Source: Sanghuangporus weigelae
Lineage: Eukaryota > Basidiomycota > Agaricomycetes > Hymenochaetales > Hymenochaetaceae
Reading direction: 5' to 3'
Length of the DNA: 64,000 nt
Assembly: GCA_033182465.1 (NCBI GenBank)
Contig: CP137323.1
Location: 744,001-808,000 of the forward strand
A program made the translations under genes and the position numbers. Position 1 is the first letter of the stretch; every line of letters starts with the position of its first letter. Under the pieces are notes generated by a model. The model saw nothing but the letters and a program-made list of their open reading frames with translations. It was not told where the DNA came from and ran no database searches. This document shows, in pieces, positions 1 to 12,900 of the stretch.

Positions 1-3000
1 CTCGTTTCGCGCGGGGTTTCGGACCGTTCCATCCTCCCCGTCTCTTGAAAGCTCTGCCACGCGTTCCTCCCCCTGCTCTTGGCGACGCAGGCACACCGCC
101 TGCTGCGCCAGGAGCGGATGAAGAGTTAGAAGAGGTTATGTTAATGGGAGGCGGCACGGAGGCTTTCCGTTTTCCCTTCCGGTCTTCGTTGAACCACATA
201 CGGAAAGTCGTCAGGAGATTGCTGCGATTCCGTAACGGGCCACCGATCAACTTTGTATGATGATGGTGCCCGCCGACGCCAAAGTCGTTCGTGTTGCCTG
301 AGGAGTTGGTCGGTGTCGGCGGGGCGGCCGTGAAGGTGGATGATCGCGAGACCGGGATCCACGGAGAGGCACTAGGAAGGCTTGTTGGGATCGTCCGCTC
401 GCGCTCCGGTGTGACTGGTGGAGCAAGTGGAAGCATGGGATGGTTGTCCTTCTGATCCTTTACAGGACGGATCGGAGGAGACTTGGTGAGTCGCGCTGGT
501 CCGTTGTGCCCATTCCCGTGATGACTGTTTCGGGAGTCTAGAGACGAGGACGTCCGATCGTCTTTCTCTTTCTCCTTCTCTCTTTCCTTCTCCTTGTCCT
601 CCTTCTCTTTAACAGCCTCAGCAGACCGCTTTCGTACCAGCCCAGCAGCTTCCAGCGCCGTCATCGTCGCTCGTTGGACGATGCTCACGCTCCCTGAGCG
701 GGGTTTGCCGCTGCTATTGCTATTCCGACCCTTAGAGTCCTTGTCTTTGTCTTTTGCGTTGGGAGTGGATGGACTGGATTTGGGAGAATCCATTGACGTG
801 GGCGTCGGTGAGAGGTAGGATCGAGGGGACTTGGAGCGCGGAGGTGTGACGGGTGGGGAAGTCGATTTCTTTCTCTGCTGCTGGCGGTGAGAGGAATCTC
901 CTTGAGTCGCTGCTGTTGTTGGAGTGGGGGGTATGAACGTTAGTTCAGGCGCAGAATGGGATTGATCGATTTTGCTCTTTGAAACTGTTCCTGATGCTGT
1001 TTTGTCAATCCCGTCTGAAGATTCTTCTGGTATGCTTGACCCCGGTGCCAGGCCCGGAGAAGGCTGGTCCAGTTTCAGAGTAGCGTTATTCTCCAACTCA
1101 GTCTCGACCTCCGTTTCGACTTCCGCGCTCGCTTCAGCCTCCTTAGCCTTCGCAGCCTTCTCAAAAGCAGCCTCTAGAGCCTTCTTCTCCGCTTTTCGCT
1201 TGAGCATCCACCAAATTGCGCCAGAGGCATCGCACGCATCGCTCAGCACGCTATGCACCATTTGCCCGATGTCGAACCCCAATGCGCTGAGGTTGTTGAG
1301 GAGAGAGCGTTCGAGCGGAGTGCTGAAGAGGAGAGGGGCGGGCGTGCGGAGGAGCGTGGCAAAGTCTTGGGGCGCGAAGTATGTGTTTTGGTGATTGCCA
1401 GTGTCTGAGGTGGGAGAGGATGGTTGGGAGAGGATAGAAGAGACTGAGCGACGCTTTGTACGTGCGGGTGTGCGGGTTGGGTATGCTGTTGGTGGTGCCG
1501 ATGCTGGGGACTGGCCTCCGTAGGATGGACTCGGAAGGGGCTTTTGAGAGGGAGAGGGATCTCGGGAATGTGGGTACGAAGCGTCTTGGGAACGAGAGGT
1601 CTCGGGCTGCTTCCCAGACATTGGATATTCCTCGTCTACGAGAGTTGGTGATATCTTCTTGCCATTGCGTTCTCTTTCATCTGGGCCCTTTGCAGATGTG
1701 GATTTCTTCCGTCTCGATGCAGGTTCTGCCGCATCCTTCTCGAGGTGCTTTCTACCCTTTTCCTTTTGTTGTTTTACAGTCGCTTCGCTTGCGTTACTGT
1801 CGAAACTCATATCGTCCACTCCTGCCATAATGACAGATTCATCTGGAGATTCATCCCGAGTAGATGTGGATAAAGTAGAGTGCTGGTTGAGAGGCGACGA
1901 TTGATGGGAAGGAGCCGAGTGGAAGCTTGCTTCAGAAATGGAAGGGGAAGGGAGATGATGTGCCGAGTTTGATGGTTCAGTAGAGGAAGCTTGTGGGACG
2001 GACGTAGACGAGGAAATGGGATAAGTCGCGCTCGTGGCAGAAATAGCTTCAGTTTCAGTTTCGGCAGTGGTAGGAGGAGGACGGGAAAACCACGGATGAG
2101 CCAATATCTGTGAGATCGTGAGACGCTCTGAGGGGCCATGTTGCAGGATGCGAGTGAGTAGGTCTCGTGCATCTACGCAGTGTAATGACATCAATTAGAG
2201 TTACACGATTGAGAAGCATGTTACAATTGCCTACCTGCGGACAACCAATCTGGGTTCTCAAACTCGCCGATGATGATCTTCTCGCGCATGATGGATTCGT
2301 CGTCGTCATCGAAGGGCAGGGTGCCTGTGAGGAGGCAGTATAGTATGATGCCCATAGACCAGATGTCCACCTCTGTAAGTCTCGTCGTCAGTAACACGAG
2401 AATAACACGACGAGAAAGTGAAGTGGAGTGACGTCACGGACTCACCCGGACCGAGGTACTTTTTGCCCAGCAGCATTTCTGGTGCAGCGTAACTGGACAT
2501 AATATTTAGTAAATAATTTGTAAATGTGAATGCAAGAGCAGTGTACATACCCGGTAGTGCCACAGTACGTATCGAGCAAAGCGCCGCGTTCAAACTCTCG
2601 GGTGAAACCAAAATCACCGAGTTTGACTCTGCATCGTTCATCCAGCAACACATTCTCCAACTTCAAATCACGATGCACAACACCCTTCTCGTGTATATAC
2701 GCAACCGCAAGACATAGCTGTCCGAAGATGGTTTTACTCTCATCTTCTGATAAACGACCCTTTTCGGCTAGGTAGTCGAACAGCTCGCCACCGGAGCAGA
2801 GTTCTGTGACGAGCCAGATAGTGGATTCTGTTGCGATGACTTCGTATAGTTTACAGACGTGAGGGTGATGCAGGCGCCGGTGGTGGTGTATTTCACGTGT
2901 GAGGGCGGCGGACATGGCTTTCGGGATCTGTTTTATTGCTACACGGGTCGAGGTGAGTCTGTGCGTGCCCAGGCGGACTGTGCCATATGTCCCTAAAAAT

Positions 3001-3202
3001 GCATAATATAAATAAGATATTCGGACTGAAGTTGAACGCAACGCAACGCACCTTCGCCGATGACTCTGCCCAGGGTATAATTGCCTACGACCTTTATTTT
3101 TGTGGAAGAGAGCTCCTTGCCGAGCTCGTTGTAGGCATTTGCGAGCTGAGCCTTGTGGTTCTGGGAGAGCGAGGCCGAGTATTTGTGACCCTGCATCGAC
3201 AT
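1..3202 (-). CDS. Kin4-like CAMKL serine/threonine protein kinase (3' end beyond left edge)
   Basis: Complement of 1-2172, 2235-2372, 2446-2492, 2551-2992 and 3052-3202; the last exon stays open to base 1, so the C-terminus is missing. The start is the ATG at 3202 (a second in-frame ATG lies at 3196). The kinase domain is near the N-terminus: glycine loop GEGTYGTV (split by intron 1), catalytic lysine in VAIK, catalytic loop HRDLKLENVLLD, DFGFTREF, CGTTGYAAPE and DIWSMGIILYCLLTG, then a long low-complexity Ser/Pro tail. The tail contains a conserved-looking helical patch (FDIGQMVHSVLSDACDASGA) and Lys/Glu runs. This is the layout of fungal Kin4/CAMKL kinases, which act in spindle-position and polarity control; that role is inferred from the family. 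All introns are GT-AG and 58-73 bp. It is divergent from the ASE1-like gene, 234 bp apart. Identification as a CAMKL kinase is secure; the Kin4 assignment is less so. Confidence 0.88.
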
Positions 3203-3436
3203 TATCACAAGACAAGAAAGTAAAGGAAAGAACGGAACAGGCGCAGTGGCCTACGCTAAGCTAACAGCTATAGTTAAGAGGCAGTCGAGGCGAGGAGTGA
3301 TTAGCCGACAGCGTGCCAGCGATTATGTAAGTATCGCGTCTGCCAAATATGGCAACTGCTGTTGTTCGTATTCCGCTCGACGCGTCTCGCCACCGCTTCA
3401 CCGTAAACCACGACGACGAGCTCGGCGAACACGACG
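3203..3436. promoter_or_regulatory. Bidirectional promoter with an MCB-like ACGCGT site
   Basis: This 234-bp spacer separates the divergent kinase and Ase1-like start codons. It contains the palindrome ACGCGT at 3380-3385, 52 bp before the Ase1 ATG. ACGCGT is the MluI cell-cycle box bound by MBF in ascomycete yeasts. Periodic transcription of a spindle-midzone gene would fit, but use of this site here is inference. Confidence 0.4.
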
Positions 3437-6188
3437 ATGAGCGACTCCTCGCCGTCGCGCTCGGTAAATGAGCCACCTTTGACAATATCATCTCTTCTCG
3501 ATTTATTGCACAACCACCTTCAAACACAAACTCAACTCCTCCCGACCCTCCATGCTCAACTCGGTCTGCCGCAATCGGCGCTGACGGATGAGCTCAACTC
3601 GTTGCACCAGCGACTCGCTTCGTGTGTTGAAGAACAGATCGATCTGCGGAGACAGGAGGTGGACAAGTGGATGATGAAATGCGACTCGGTTGAACGGGAG
3701 TGTATCAGATATACCAAAGCGCTGGGTGGACATACCAAAGCTGTTTCTGCGAGTGTTGGGGAGTTGAGGAAACAGCAGGTCTTGCCCGTTAGACACGAGA
3801 TGTTGAACCAATATCTCGAGAAACTCGATCATGTGAGTTGATGGCTTACTTCTATCGATCAGCGATTGGACTGAAACGATGTCGGCTGCAGTTGTACAAA
3901 GCCAAAGTCGAACAGTTGACGAACTTGACGAATCGGGTACTGTCATTAACCAATATCTTGGGTCCTGAATTCTTCTCGTTGGACTTGACTGAGCCTCCGC
4001 CTGCGTATGGCGAAAGTATCTCAGACACGAAACAGCCTCTTCGCGAGGTCACGCCCGACAGGTTTTCTAAGATGGAGAAGGAATTGGCTCGTGGTAAAAG
4101 CGAGATTGTAGGTTCATATTTCCATGTGTCTATTCCTCTGAACTGATTAATTTTCGTTTTCTTAGAATCGACGACTTCAACAGTTGTCAGCCACCTTCTT
4201 GCAGATGGACTGGCTTTATCAAGAATTAGATATCCCACCTCCGTCATGCGACGACGACGACGATTTATTCTCCGCTCCTTCTACTTCTCTTCAGCCACCT
4301 ACTTCGCGTGTCCCGTCTCTGTCCCTCAAATCAAGCGATCCTTTCCTGTCTTCCGTTTCGTCCGTCTCATCCGTTGCACCTCCTACACCCTGTCCGCGCG
4401 GAAAAGGCAGCGCCAGAGGTAGTACGCCCTTGGTCCCAGAATCCGAACCGGCACCGAACTATAGTAGAATATACGCCAACTTCCTCTCTCGAGTGGAGGA
4501 AGCTGAGAATGAAGGCAAATCCGTCGAATCCAACCCTCTCCTCGGACTTGAAGGTGTCCAACCAACACTTGAGCTTCTACACTGGGCTGAACACTCCAAA
4601 TCCCACCTTGAGGAAATAAAAATGCGACGGGAAACACATATTCAAGCTATGTACGATCAACTCGAGGCGCTGTGGAAGCGGATGGGCGTGGAAGATGAGG
4701 ATATTGACGCGTTCGTTGATAACCACAGAGGGAGTACAGAGGGAGTGGTGAGAGCGTATGAGGAGGAGCTGGAGAGGATGCTTGAGTTGAAGAGGGAGAG
4801 TATGAGTGTGTTTGTGGGGAATGCCCGTGTAGAGATTGAGGCGCTGTGGGATGAGCTTATGTATGGGGAAGAGGAGAGGGCGGAATTTGCTCCATTCACG
4901 GATGGTGAGTGAATCCCATTTTTCTCAATCCTGACAAATTTGTTCTTATTCGTTTGTTGTAGACGAGCATTCCGAAGATCTTCTAACGACACATGAAGAA
5001 GAAATTTCGCGTCTGAAAGAAGAAAAGCGCCGAAAGGCTCCCTTACTTGCTAGTATCAGAAAGTACTTTGAGATATGTGAGGGAGAGAAGGAGCTTGCTG
5101 CTGCCGCAGCGGACCAGAGTCGGTTACTTGGAAGAGGACCGAGGGGCGACCCTGGAAGACTGTTGAGAGAGGAGAAGATGAGGAAGAGAGTTATGCGTGA
5201 GAAACCCAGGGTATGTATGTTTTCTTGTCTTTGAAGCGGGATATGGGGGCTAATAGTTTTATCGAATTGATAGCTTGAACAGGAACTGTTGCTCTCCATC
5301 CCAGCTTGGGAAGAATCGGAGGGTAGACCGTTCTTGGTGAACGGAGCTCGGATGCTTGAGGTCCTCGAATCTCTCGGCGCGACCACTAGGAATTCTAATT
5401 CAAACCAGCGTCCGGGGAGTAGAGCTGGATCTGTTCCTCCACGTGCGACGACGCCGCAGACGGGGATGAAGAGGACTGTTTCTAGAAGTGGGGCGGCCAG
5501 CAGCGATAGCGAGAGTAACCCAGCGAAGAGGGCCAGGATCGTGTCGAATACAAGCGGGATGACAAGGGCGAGACCTGTCACTGCTAGCGTGAGTTCTTCC
5601 GCGAAGAAGGAGAAAGAAGCGGGTGCGCTGGGCAGAGCGCCGTTTGGGAGCAGTCGGGCTGCTAATACCAACGCTGCTGGACTGGGGACTGGGAGTGTAC
5701 AGAAGAAAACGAGGACACCCTCCGCCTCCACTTCCACTGCAAATTCTTCTGCTACTCGAACGGGAAGCACGATGCAGCTACGAAGTGGGCGCACAGCTGG
5801 TATAGGACTCGGGTACCCTTCGTCTTCGCGGTCTGCTACGACGGGGAATAGTGCTAGGCGTCCCGTAGCTGCTTCTACGTCCTCGATTCCTGCGAGTAAA
5901 GCGTTCTCGCTCATGAGTGTTACTTCGGCTGCTTCTCGTTCCGTACGCGGTGTAGCTGCGAGCAAGTCGAAAGTCTCCCCGGGGAAGAAAGGACGTACGC
6001 CCGGTGGTCGGACGCCAGGTAAGGCTGGTACCGCACTTGCCGTTGCGCGGTCTGTACGAAATAGGAGGGAGAGTTTCAGGCCGAGACCGAGTACCGCGTT
6101 TGGGGAAGGAGCTGGCTTGGGGAAGGCGAGTCGGTTTGGAGGCGCGTTTGTGTTTAGTTTGAAAGAGGAGGACGAGGACGGGTGTTGA
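3437..6188 (+). CDS. ASE1: Anaphase spindle midzone protein Ase1/PRC1/MAP65
   Basis: Exons 3437-3832, 3892-4107, 4166-4904, 4963-5210 and 5274-6188 give 837 residues; all four introns are GT-AG, 58-63 bp. The N-terminal half is heptad-rich coiled coil (dimerisation rod). The middle has the family's hallmark segments: an ATFLQMDWLYQELDIP-like block, the WAEHSKSHLEEIKMRRETHI region and the RKYFEICEGEKEL microtubule-binding spectrin-like block followed by GRGPRGDPGRLLREEKMRKR. The C-terminal ~290 residues are basic, Ser/Pro-rich and disordered, as in other Ase1 proteins where this tail aids microtubule binding and is phosphorylated. The family crosslinks antiparallel microtubules at the spindle midzone and recruits kinesin. 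Length is close to yeast Ase1. Divergent from the kinase and convergent with POL2. Confidence 0.93.
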
Positions 6189-6981
6189 GTTTTGAGCTTT
6201 GAGTCTCTCTGGGTGTCTGTCCCTCCTTTTTTCCCCTCGTGTTTCTTCATTCCTTCCCCCATCCCCTTTTGAGTTTCTGGTACAATTTCTTTCCTTTCCT
6301 TCTCTGTTCCATTTCGCCCCGAATGCGTCTGTCTTACCTATATTTAAGACTTCGGAGACGCATTTTTTGTAGTTTACCATTATTTTCTTACGATTTGGAT
6401 CGTGTTTATATTTTTATTATTCGCAAGTCGTGCGCGTGTACATTATCTTCTTTTCACCTCGACCTTTTCACAATTGTCTGGTTTTGCTACCTTCCTTTGA
6501 GTCATGAATCAAACAAACCACCATCCATCCAATCAACTCGTACACTACTTTATGATATGATTATGATACGAGACCTCAATGTGGGTCTTTATTCCTTCCG
6601 TTTCCTTGTATTCTCGTCCTTTTTTCCCCGCCTTGTCTTACATAGTGTATGATGGAGACCGTAGAAAGAAAGAGGAGAAGATATAAATGAAAGATCAAGG
6701 AAACGCTTGCCGGATGCTGTACATGTGTGTATATAAACATCGTGTTATAGTAACGCCAGCGTGCGTGTCAGGAGCTTTGAAAGGTCACTTCGATGCTGTG
6801 TACTGTATAGTACGTCTAGGAAGCTCGCTTGTTTGATATTATGTGTTCATGTATTATGTGCAGGTCGATATTGTTGGTACAGATGCTACGTAAGTGTACT
6901 ATGGTATAACAACGAAGATAGCGACAAGATATGCAAGGTCAAGGCTGAGGTTGCGGAATGGATTCCGTGAGGTGATTGGGA
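6189..6981. other. Convergent intergenic region, no gene seen
   Basis: These 793 bp lie between the stop codons of the Ase1-like gene (plus) and POL2 (minus) and must hold both 3' UTRs. They are T-rich just after the Ase1 stop. Short open frames here lack family features or splice support, and no RNA gene or repeat is apparent. Confidence 0.6.
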
Positions 6982-9900
6982 TCACCAGTTCGCGTACATC
7001 AACTGCGCACATTCCTGAAGTGATGAAAGAAAGTAAGTCTACGATCGAATGATGAACAGGACACAATGGATAGTCTTACCCTAAGTCTAGCCAAGTTATG
7101 CGTAATCGCAACATTGATAATGGTCCTTAACTTCCTCCTTACATCCGCTTTACTCGTCGTAAGCGCGTAACTCCCGGAACATTCACAATGTCTCGAGACG
7201 TTATCGCTTTGGATTTGCTTGCAGCGCGAACAGCAGAGGTCTTGTTGAGTGAAGTTGCGCTCGATACGGTGAAGCATTTGGATCAGGGAGAATTCGATGG
7301 CGGTTTTGTCGTATTCACCGTCACATTCAAGACAATACCAGTGGACTTGTTCGAGAGAGGACGAAGAAGATAGGAGCTCGTCGTCACGACAGAAGTCGAA
7401 ATCGCGTATATGATCGCAGTATCGGCAGGTCACCATGGATAACTTGAGCGGATCGCAGGGGTTGCGGAAGATTGCTTCGTCGCTGAATTCTCGTACGCCG
7501 ACGAGTTCGAGTAAGTTCCTCTTGAGGAGCCCAAGCTCGATTTGATAGTCCTGCGCAAGACCAAAGACAGCACCTGCGAATTTGATGAACTCTAATATGG
7601 GATCGGTCATGTGTAGGTAGGAACCAGGAAGGACTGGGAAAGTAAAGTCTGAGGATTCGCCTTCTTCGATGATGGATCTTTTGTGCTCTTCCTGGATTGT
7701 GGATACGACGTGGAGCATCCTCCGGGTTAGTTTTTGCGTAATAAATGCCTTTGACTCGTCAATCTCTTTCAGCTTTCCTCCGTCTCTCTGCGTCGTATCT
7801 GGTCCGAGATTCTGCACCATTCGAAGGGGTGTTCGAGTGTTCTGTTCAACGTCGCGCCTGATTTGAGCCATGTGCGTTATGAAATAACGGACCACGTTTC
7901 GGAAGTGGGTCTGCACTGCGGGTGGAAGGAATTTATTGATGTTCCAGTGTGAGGAGATCGTTATTTGCTTCGGTGGTTCAATCGCAAGAGGGTCCTCGCA
8001 AACGACGGCCCCAAGGTTTGCGGGGTTCATGTAAAGCAAGAAGTCGTAGAATCTATCTGTACGCAAATAAATATGCTTGAACAGCTCATTGGAAGTCACG
8101 GCGGTATTGATGTACGTAGCGTAAGCGTGGGCTGTACCTGGTGGCTTGGACGTGACAAGAATAATCCGAGAGAAATCGGCGTACACGACGTTTGAACCAA
8201 GACGCTTAAATTCGGCTAGCATCTGAATAAACGTCTTGCGCATAAGGCCGTGAACGAAGCGCTGGATGCTTGGTTCGTACATCATAGCGGAACTCGAGCT
8301 CACCCAACGCCAGAAATGATCAAGAGTGATCGAGGCTGGTCCACTAGGATCCTTCGCTTTATCAAGAAGCCAGGACCTGACCATCTGCTTTACAGTCGAG
8401 AATATCTGGGGCGACAAATTCGAATCGCCTATAGTAACATTCGGCTGGGCCTCTCCGCTGGAGTAATCGTCCAGAGTATGCGATGTCGAGTCAAACGCAG
8501 TCGTTCCTCCGCTCCCTTCTAGTTCGTTCACCAGCGCTGACTGAAGTACAGCATCTATAGCAAGGTTGCCGACTTGTACGGACAGACAAACATTGGAGTA
8601 AAGTCCGGAAACGAGGAATTCTGGATTGACTAACTCTTCAGCGGGAGGCATGTCGTTCTCGAAACCACCGAGATCAGGCTTCTCTCCTGCTGACCACCAT
8701 ATCACCAAATCCTGAGCTGACAGGCGGCGAGCAAGCTCTATGTCGCAGAAAAAGAGTGGCTGGTCATCTCTAATATGCCCAATGGGAACATTGTAATAAG
8801 CAGCCTGTATAATTGTCCGACGAAGCCAAGGAGCTAGGGAGAAATAGCGAACGAACATCTTTTTCGCGATCGCACTTTGCCAAGGGAAGACGTCCAGCGC
8901 ATGGCTCGCTCTTGTTGAAGACATCCGCAGTACTGGGAACTTGCTGAGTTTTGGAATCTTACTGAAGTACGAAAAGTCCCTCGCAGACGATAAAATGACC
9001 GTAAAAGACTTCTTCTCCAAGAGACCCAACTCTCGAGATATGGCCTTCAAAGCAGTTGCCTCGTTGCTATGGTAGTCCGTTGTCGAGCGAAGCTCATCGG
9101 GGTAAGTGTATGTCGAGAACTTTTCAAGGTCTGCTCGTTTCTTCGCCAACATGTCTTCATAGACCGTATCAAAGCGAGGGATCGGCTGCCGCCGAGTTGC
9201 AGGGTCTACAACATGCATTTTCACTGTCCCATTCGGAAGGAACAGCGCAAACACGTTGACTGGCGTCGAGGGAATGAAGGCATGATACAGGAAGAGACAC
9301 TTCAAGGGCTTCCCGTTATCAAGGTAAGGCTTCCGCATCGGCGAAGGACTAGACATGTCCAGTTGCCAAAGATCAACACCATCGTCCCGAGCTCTATTAA
9401 GAGTCAAGCCCTTCACATCGGTAGTGCATGATGTGCCGAGTTTCATGAGTGCACGGACAACCAAGGGTACCTACACATGCCTATAAGTACTGATATAAGT
9501 TTGATGAATGATTCTCACCTGAAGTTCGTAAGCTCCGTCGACATTCGTGTTGTTGATTTCATTCGTGAAATAACTTTCGCCTTGCAAGAAAGTCTCTTCT
9601 GACATTGAATACTTGTACAAGAACGAGCATGGTCGATTACGCGGGAGAGTTCGGATTACTTGTTCCCGCGAATAGTGCTCCTCGAATTCGTCCTCTTTCG
9701 GAGGAGTCTTGAAGTTCAGGTAAAACTCCCGAGGAATTCGCAGTGTCACCGAAACTAATTCAGAGTTGACGCATAACCACATATTGAAACGCCCCCGACC
9801 GATTGGAAGAATCTGCACAATATCCCAGTGTCGACTGGTTGGATTCTTAACACCTCGAAACATTGCCGGAACAGCCAGCCCACTCGCGTCCTCATTTTCG

Positions 9901-12900
9901 CGCGTTTGGAGATGATGTCGCCAGCGCTTCTTCATCACCTTCAACCATTTCGGGTAGCTTTCGTGCGGGTTAGGGGGCTTTACATCTTCTTCGACCGCAA
10001 CATCCTTCTCTACAGTCTTACGCGGGGCTCTTTTCGTAACGATGATTCGGCTGTGTCCCTGGCGTTCAGAATCCTCAATGCCAAGGTCTTCGAGATCGGG
10101 TAGAGTCTGCGTTTGTAAGGCCGAATCGTCGGAAACGGCCGGCTTCTTGAAGAAGTCGGTCATCTTATGCTGCTTGAACTTGTCACCCAGAGCAGCAACA
10201 CGTCGATACAGCCAGTCTGGGTGCCGAATACGAGGGACTGGATTGGGCACCTTCTGCATAGCGGCCGGGATAGTGATGAGTTTCTGGATGACCGAACCTA
10301 AGCGCTCGATGTAATAGTCCCAGTCCAATATAGCCCTCAGATCGAAGTTAACCAGGCTGTTATCCTTCAACCATTTACGAAGATAGGTTCTCTTGACGCT
10401 CTCTTCGGTGGAGAAAATGGCAACGGGCACCGCTCGATCGGTCACAGGTGCTCCTATGGGTTTTGCGGATATTATGAACTTGCATGCTAGTCCCTTGTCT
10501 TTGACCATCTGATCACCCAAAAACTCTGCGAGACGTCTCGCAGTGCTGATCGAAGTCGACTTTTGGCCGGCATACTCAGCGAGAGTCCTCGACATGCTTC
10601 GATTCTCCGCGATAAGGTCAACGAGTTCTTCGTCGCTGAGACTCTCGGCTTTGCTGAACAGGACATCAAGCCACCGATCTGCAATCTCAGAAACAGCAGC
10701 ATAGCATTCCTGTAAAGTGGCTCCCAACAGGAATTTCTCAAAGATTTGAGATTGGAATATTTTGATGAGCTGTAGCTCTCCTCGTCGTTTCACCTCAAAT
10801 CCTTTCAGTTCTGCGAGGGATCCGTCATCATTGAATACGGCATAGCGCTTCTTCAGTAATTTATCTTCCTCCTTGGACGAGGGAAGAATCATAGCCTTGT
10901 AGGGTCCGTCCAATTCAAAGAAGATTGAGTTTTCGCTGTGGACTTTGTACTGTCCAGTCTCGTGGTCGAGATCGTGATACTGGTGGTTCGTGAACTTTGC
11001 GTGAACGAGATGATTGAGCATCGTGCAAGGATACGAAAACCCAACACTCTTCCCGTTCGTCAGCTTGAACTTGAAATTCTCCGGAAAGACTCCCGGAAGC
11101 ATGCACCAAATACCATCCGTATCCAGCTCCAGCGGACGCCCAATCTGCTCGACGAGCTGGCGAGCCATTTGAATGATCGTTGCACCAGTCAGACATGTTA
11201 TGCCAGCCATTTCCATGGAGTGCCAACGTGCGCCTTTACGCATAACGTATCCGTAGAAAGAGTTCAGAATGCACTTGTGAGCCAACTGCAGGGAATCGTA
11301 AATGACTATCATCTTCTTCGCCTCGTCTACCTCTGCGATGGACCCTCCAGACCCCAGAAGACCATCGAGACTCTTCTTCCACGTTTTATGTAGACCCTTG
11401 TACTCGTATCGTCGGTCACGGAAACGTCGAACGGTATCAACATAAAACGGGTTTTCCCGCTGACAGATGATTGTCTCGCGCTCTACAATGCGAGTTTCCT
11501 TCGTCTTCTTGTACACTTTACGGGAGTAGTCACCGAGTCGTTTGTGCAACAGCGCGGCTTGCTCGGCTGGTGACAAATCTGCAAATCGTCGTTGTGGTCC
11601 ATCAGGCCTCTTTGGAGGAAACGACTCTTGGTTAAGAGCATGTCTGACCATGTTGTATTCATCGCGTTGTGCTGGGAAATATTCTCCACGCCATGCCCAA
11701 GTCATACGACGATCGCAAGCCTTTCCGGGTCGATTGAAGTCGCAAACAGCACAAACGGACTCGTCAACGACGGAGTCAGGTTGGAGACGATTTGACAACA
11801 TGATATTTGGATACATTGCAGCGACGTCCAGATGATAGATGAGCGGTTTATCAAAGCGCAGGGGATTATCGCGAAGGACCTCGAGAGCAGCCTGTATCTG
11901 GCCTTTAACCTGTTCGTAATTTACAACTTCGTCCATTGAACACTTAGATTCATCAATGATGCAGAAAATCAGCGCCGCGTCGAGCTCATCAATGAGCTGC
12001 TCAAGAATTGGTCAGAAGTCGTTTCGTCAGTTCTACGGCTGAACGACACACCTTCTGAGCTGCTTCTGGGACAATTTTGAAATGAGTCGCAATATCACTC
12101 CTGAACACACCAGCTTCAAGAGCTTCCACATGCCCGCCAACGTAAGTCTCGGAGGAAAGCAGATGCCCTTCAAACATATTCCCGTGTGGATCTTCATGCC
12201 TATTGGGCATGATGATATGGGCTCGGTATGCTTCAACCTAGACAGGATTGGTTCAACAATGCTCGTGAACGCAAACTATATGACACTTGCCATGAGAAGT
12301 GTTTCGCATAGCGTCCCGGTTCCTTTCCTCAGGACTTCGTCTGGACACAATGGGATAATGTTGCAAAGCGAGAAAATGAAAGGATGTACATATTTCATGT
12401 ACAAGTAGTACGTCGCCACCGCATCGGACACTGAATATTGCGCAAGTGTTTGAGGTTGTTCAAGCGCATATCTGGAAAGAAAACTCAGACAATGTAGAAA
12501 ATCTAATAAATGACAGACTCACGGCGTCATTAGCTCTGGATCCAACTCAATGGGATCATAACCCAGCTTTACAGTCGTAACAGCTTTCAAACCTTGACTT
12601 CCCTGGGGAAGGTACGAGTCTCGCTTCACCCACCTAAAGCAGTCCATATGCACGCAAGATCGACTCTTGAATTCATCCTCCGAGTCCTTCGCGAATCCGA
12701 TCTCAAGGAACATGTCGATACCATGAGCCTTGGCCCGAGCGCACAGGAATGGAAAATCGAAGAAGTCACCGTTGAATGTGGCCATTACAGTTGGCTTGAC
12801 TTCCTGACAGTGTCGGAAGAAGCGCATTATGGTCGCAGCTTCGTCCTCTTCGTTGAAGACAGTGAAGGGCCCTTCGATTCCTTCCTTCGGAGTGTATTCG

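Noticed and set aside
4946-6262. 438-codon minus-strand frame opposite the Ase1 C-terminus
   Set aside because: It is the antisense shadow of the spliced Ase1-like gene and starts within its 3' region; composition-driven, no motifs.
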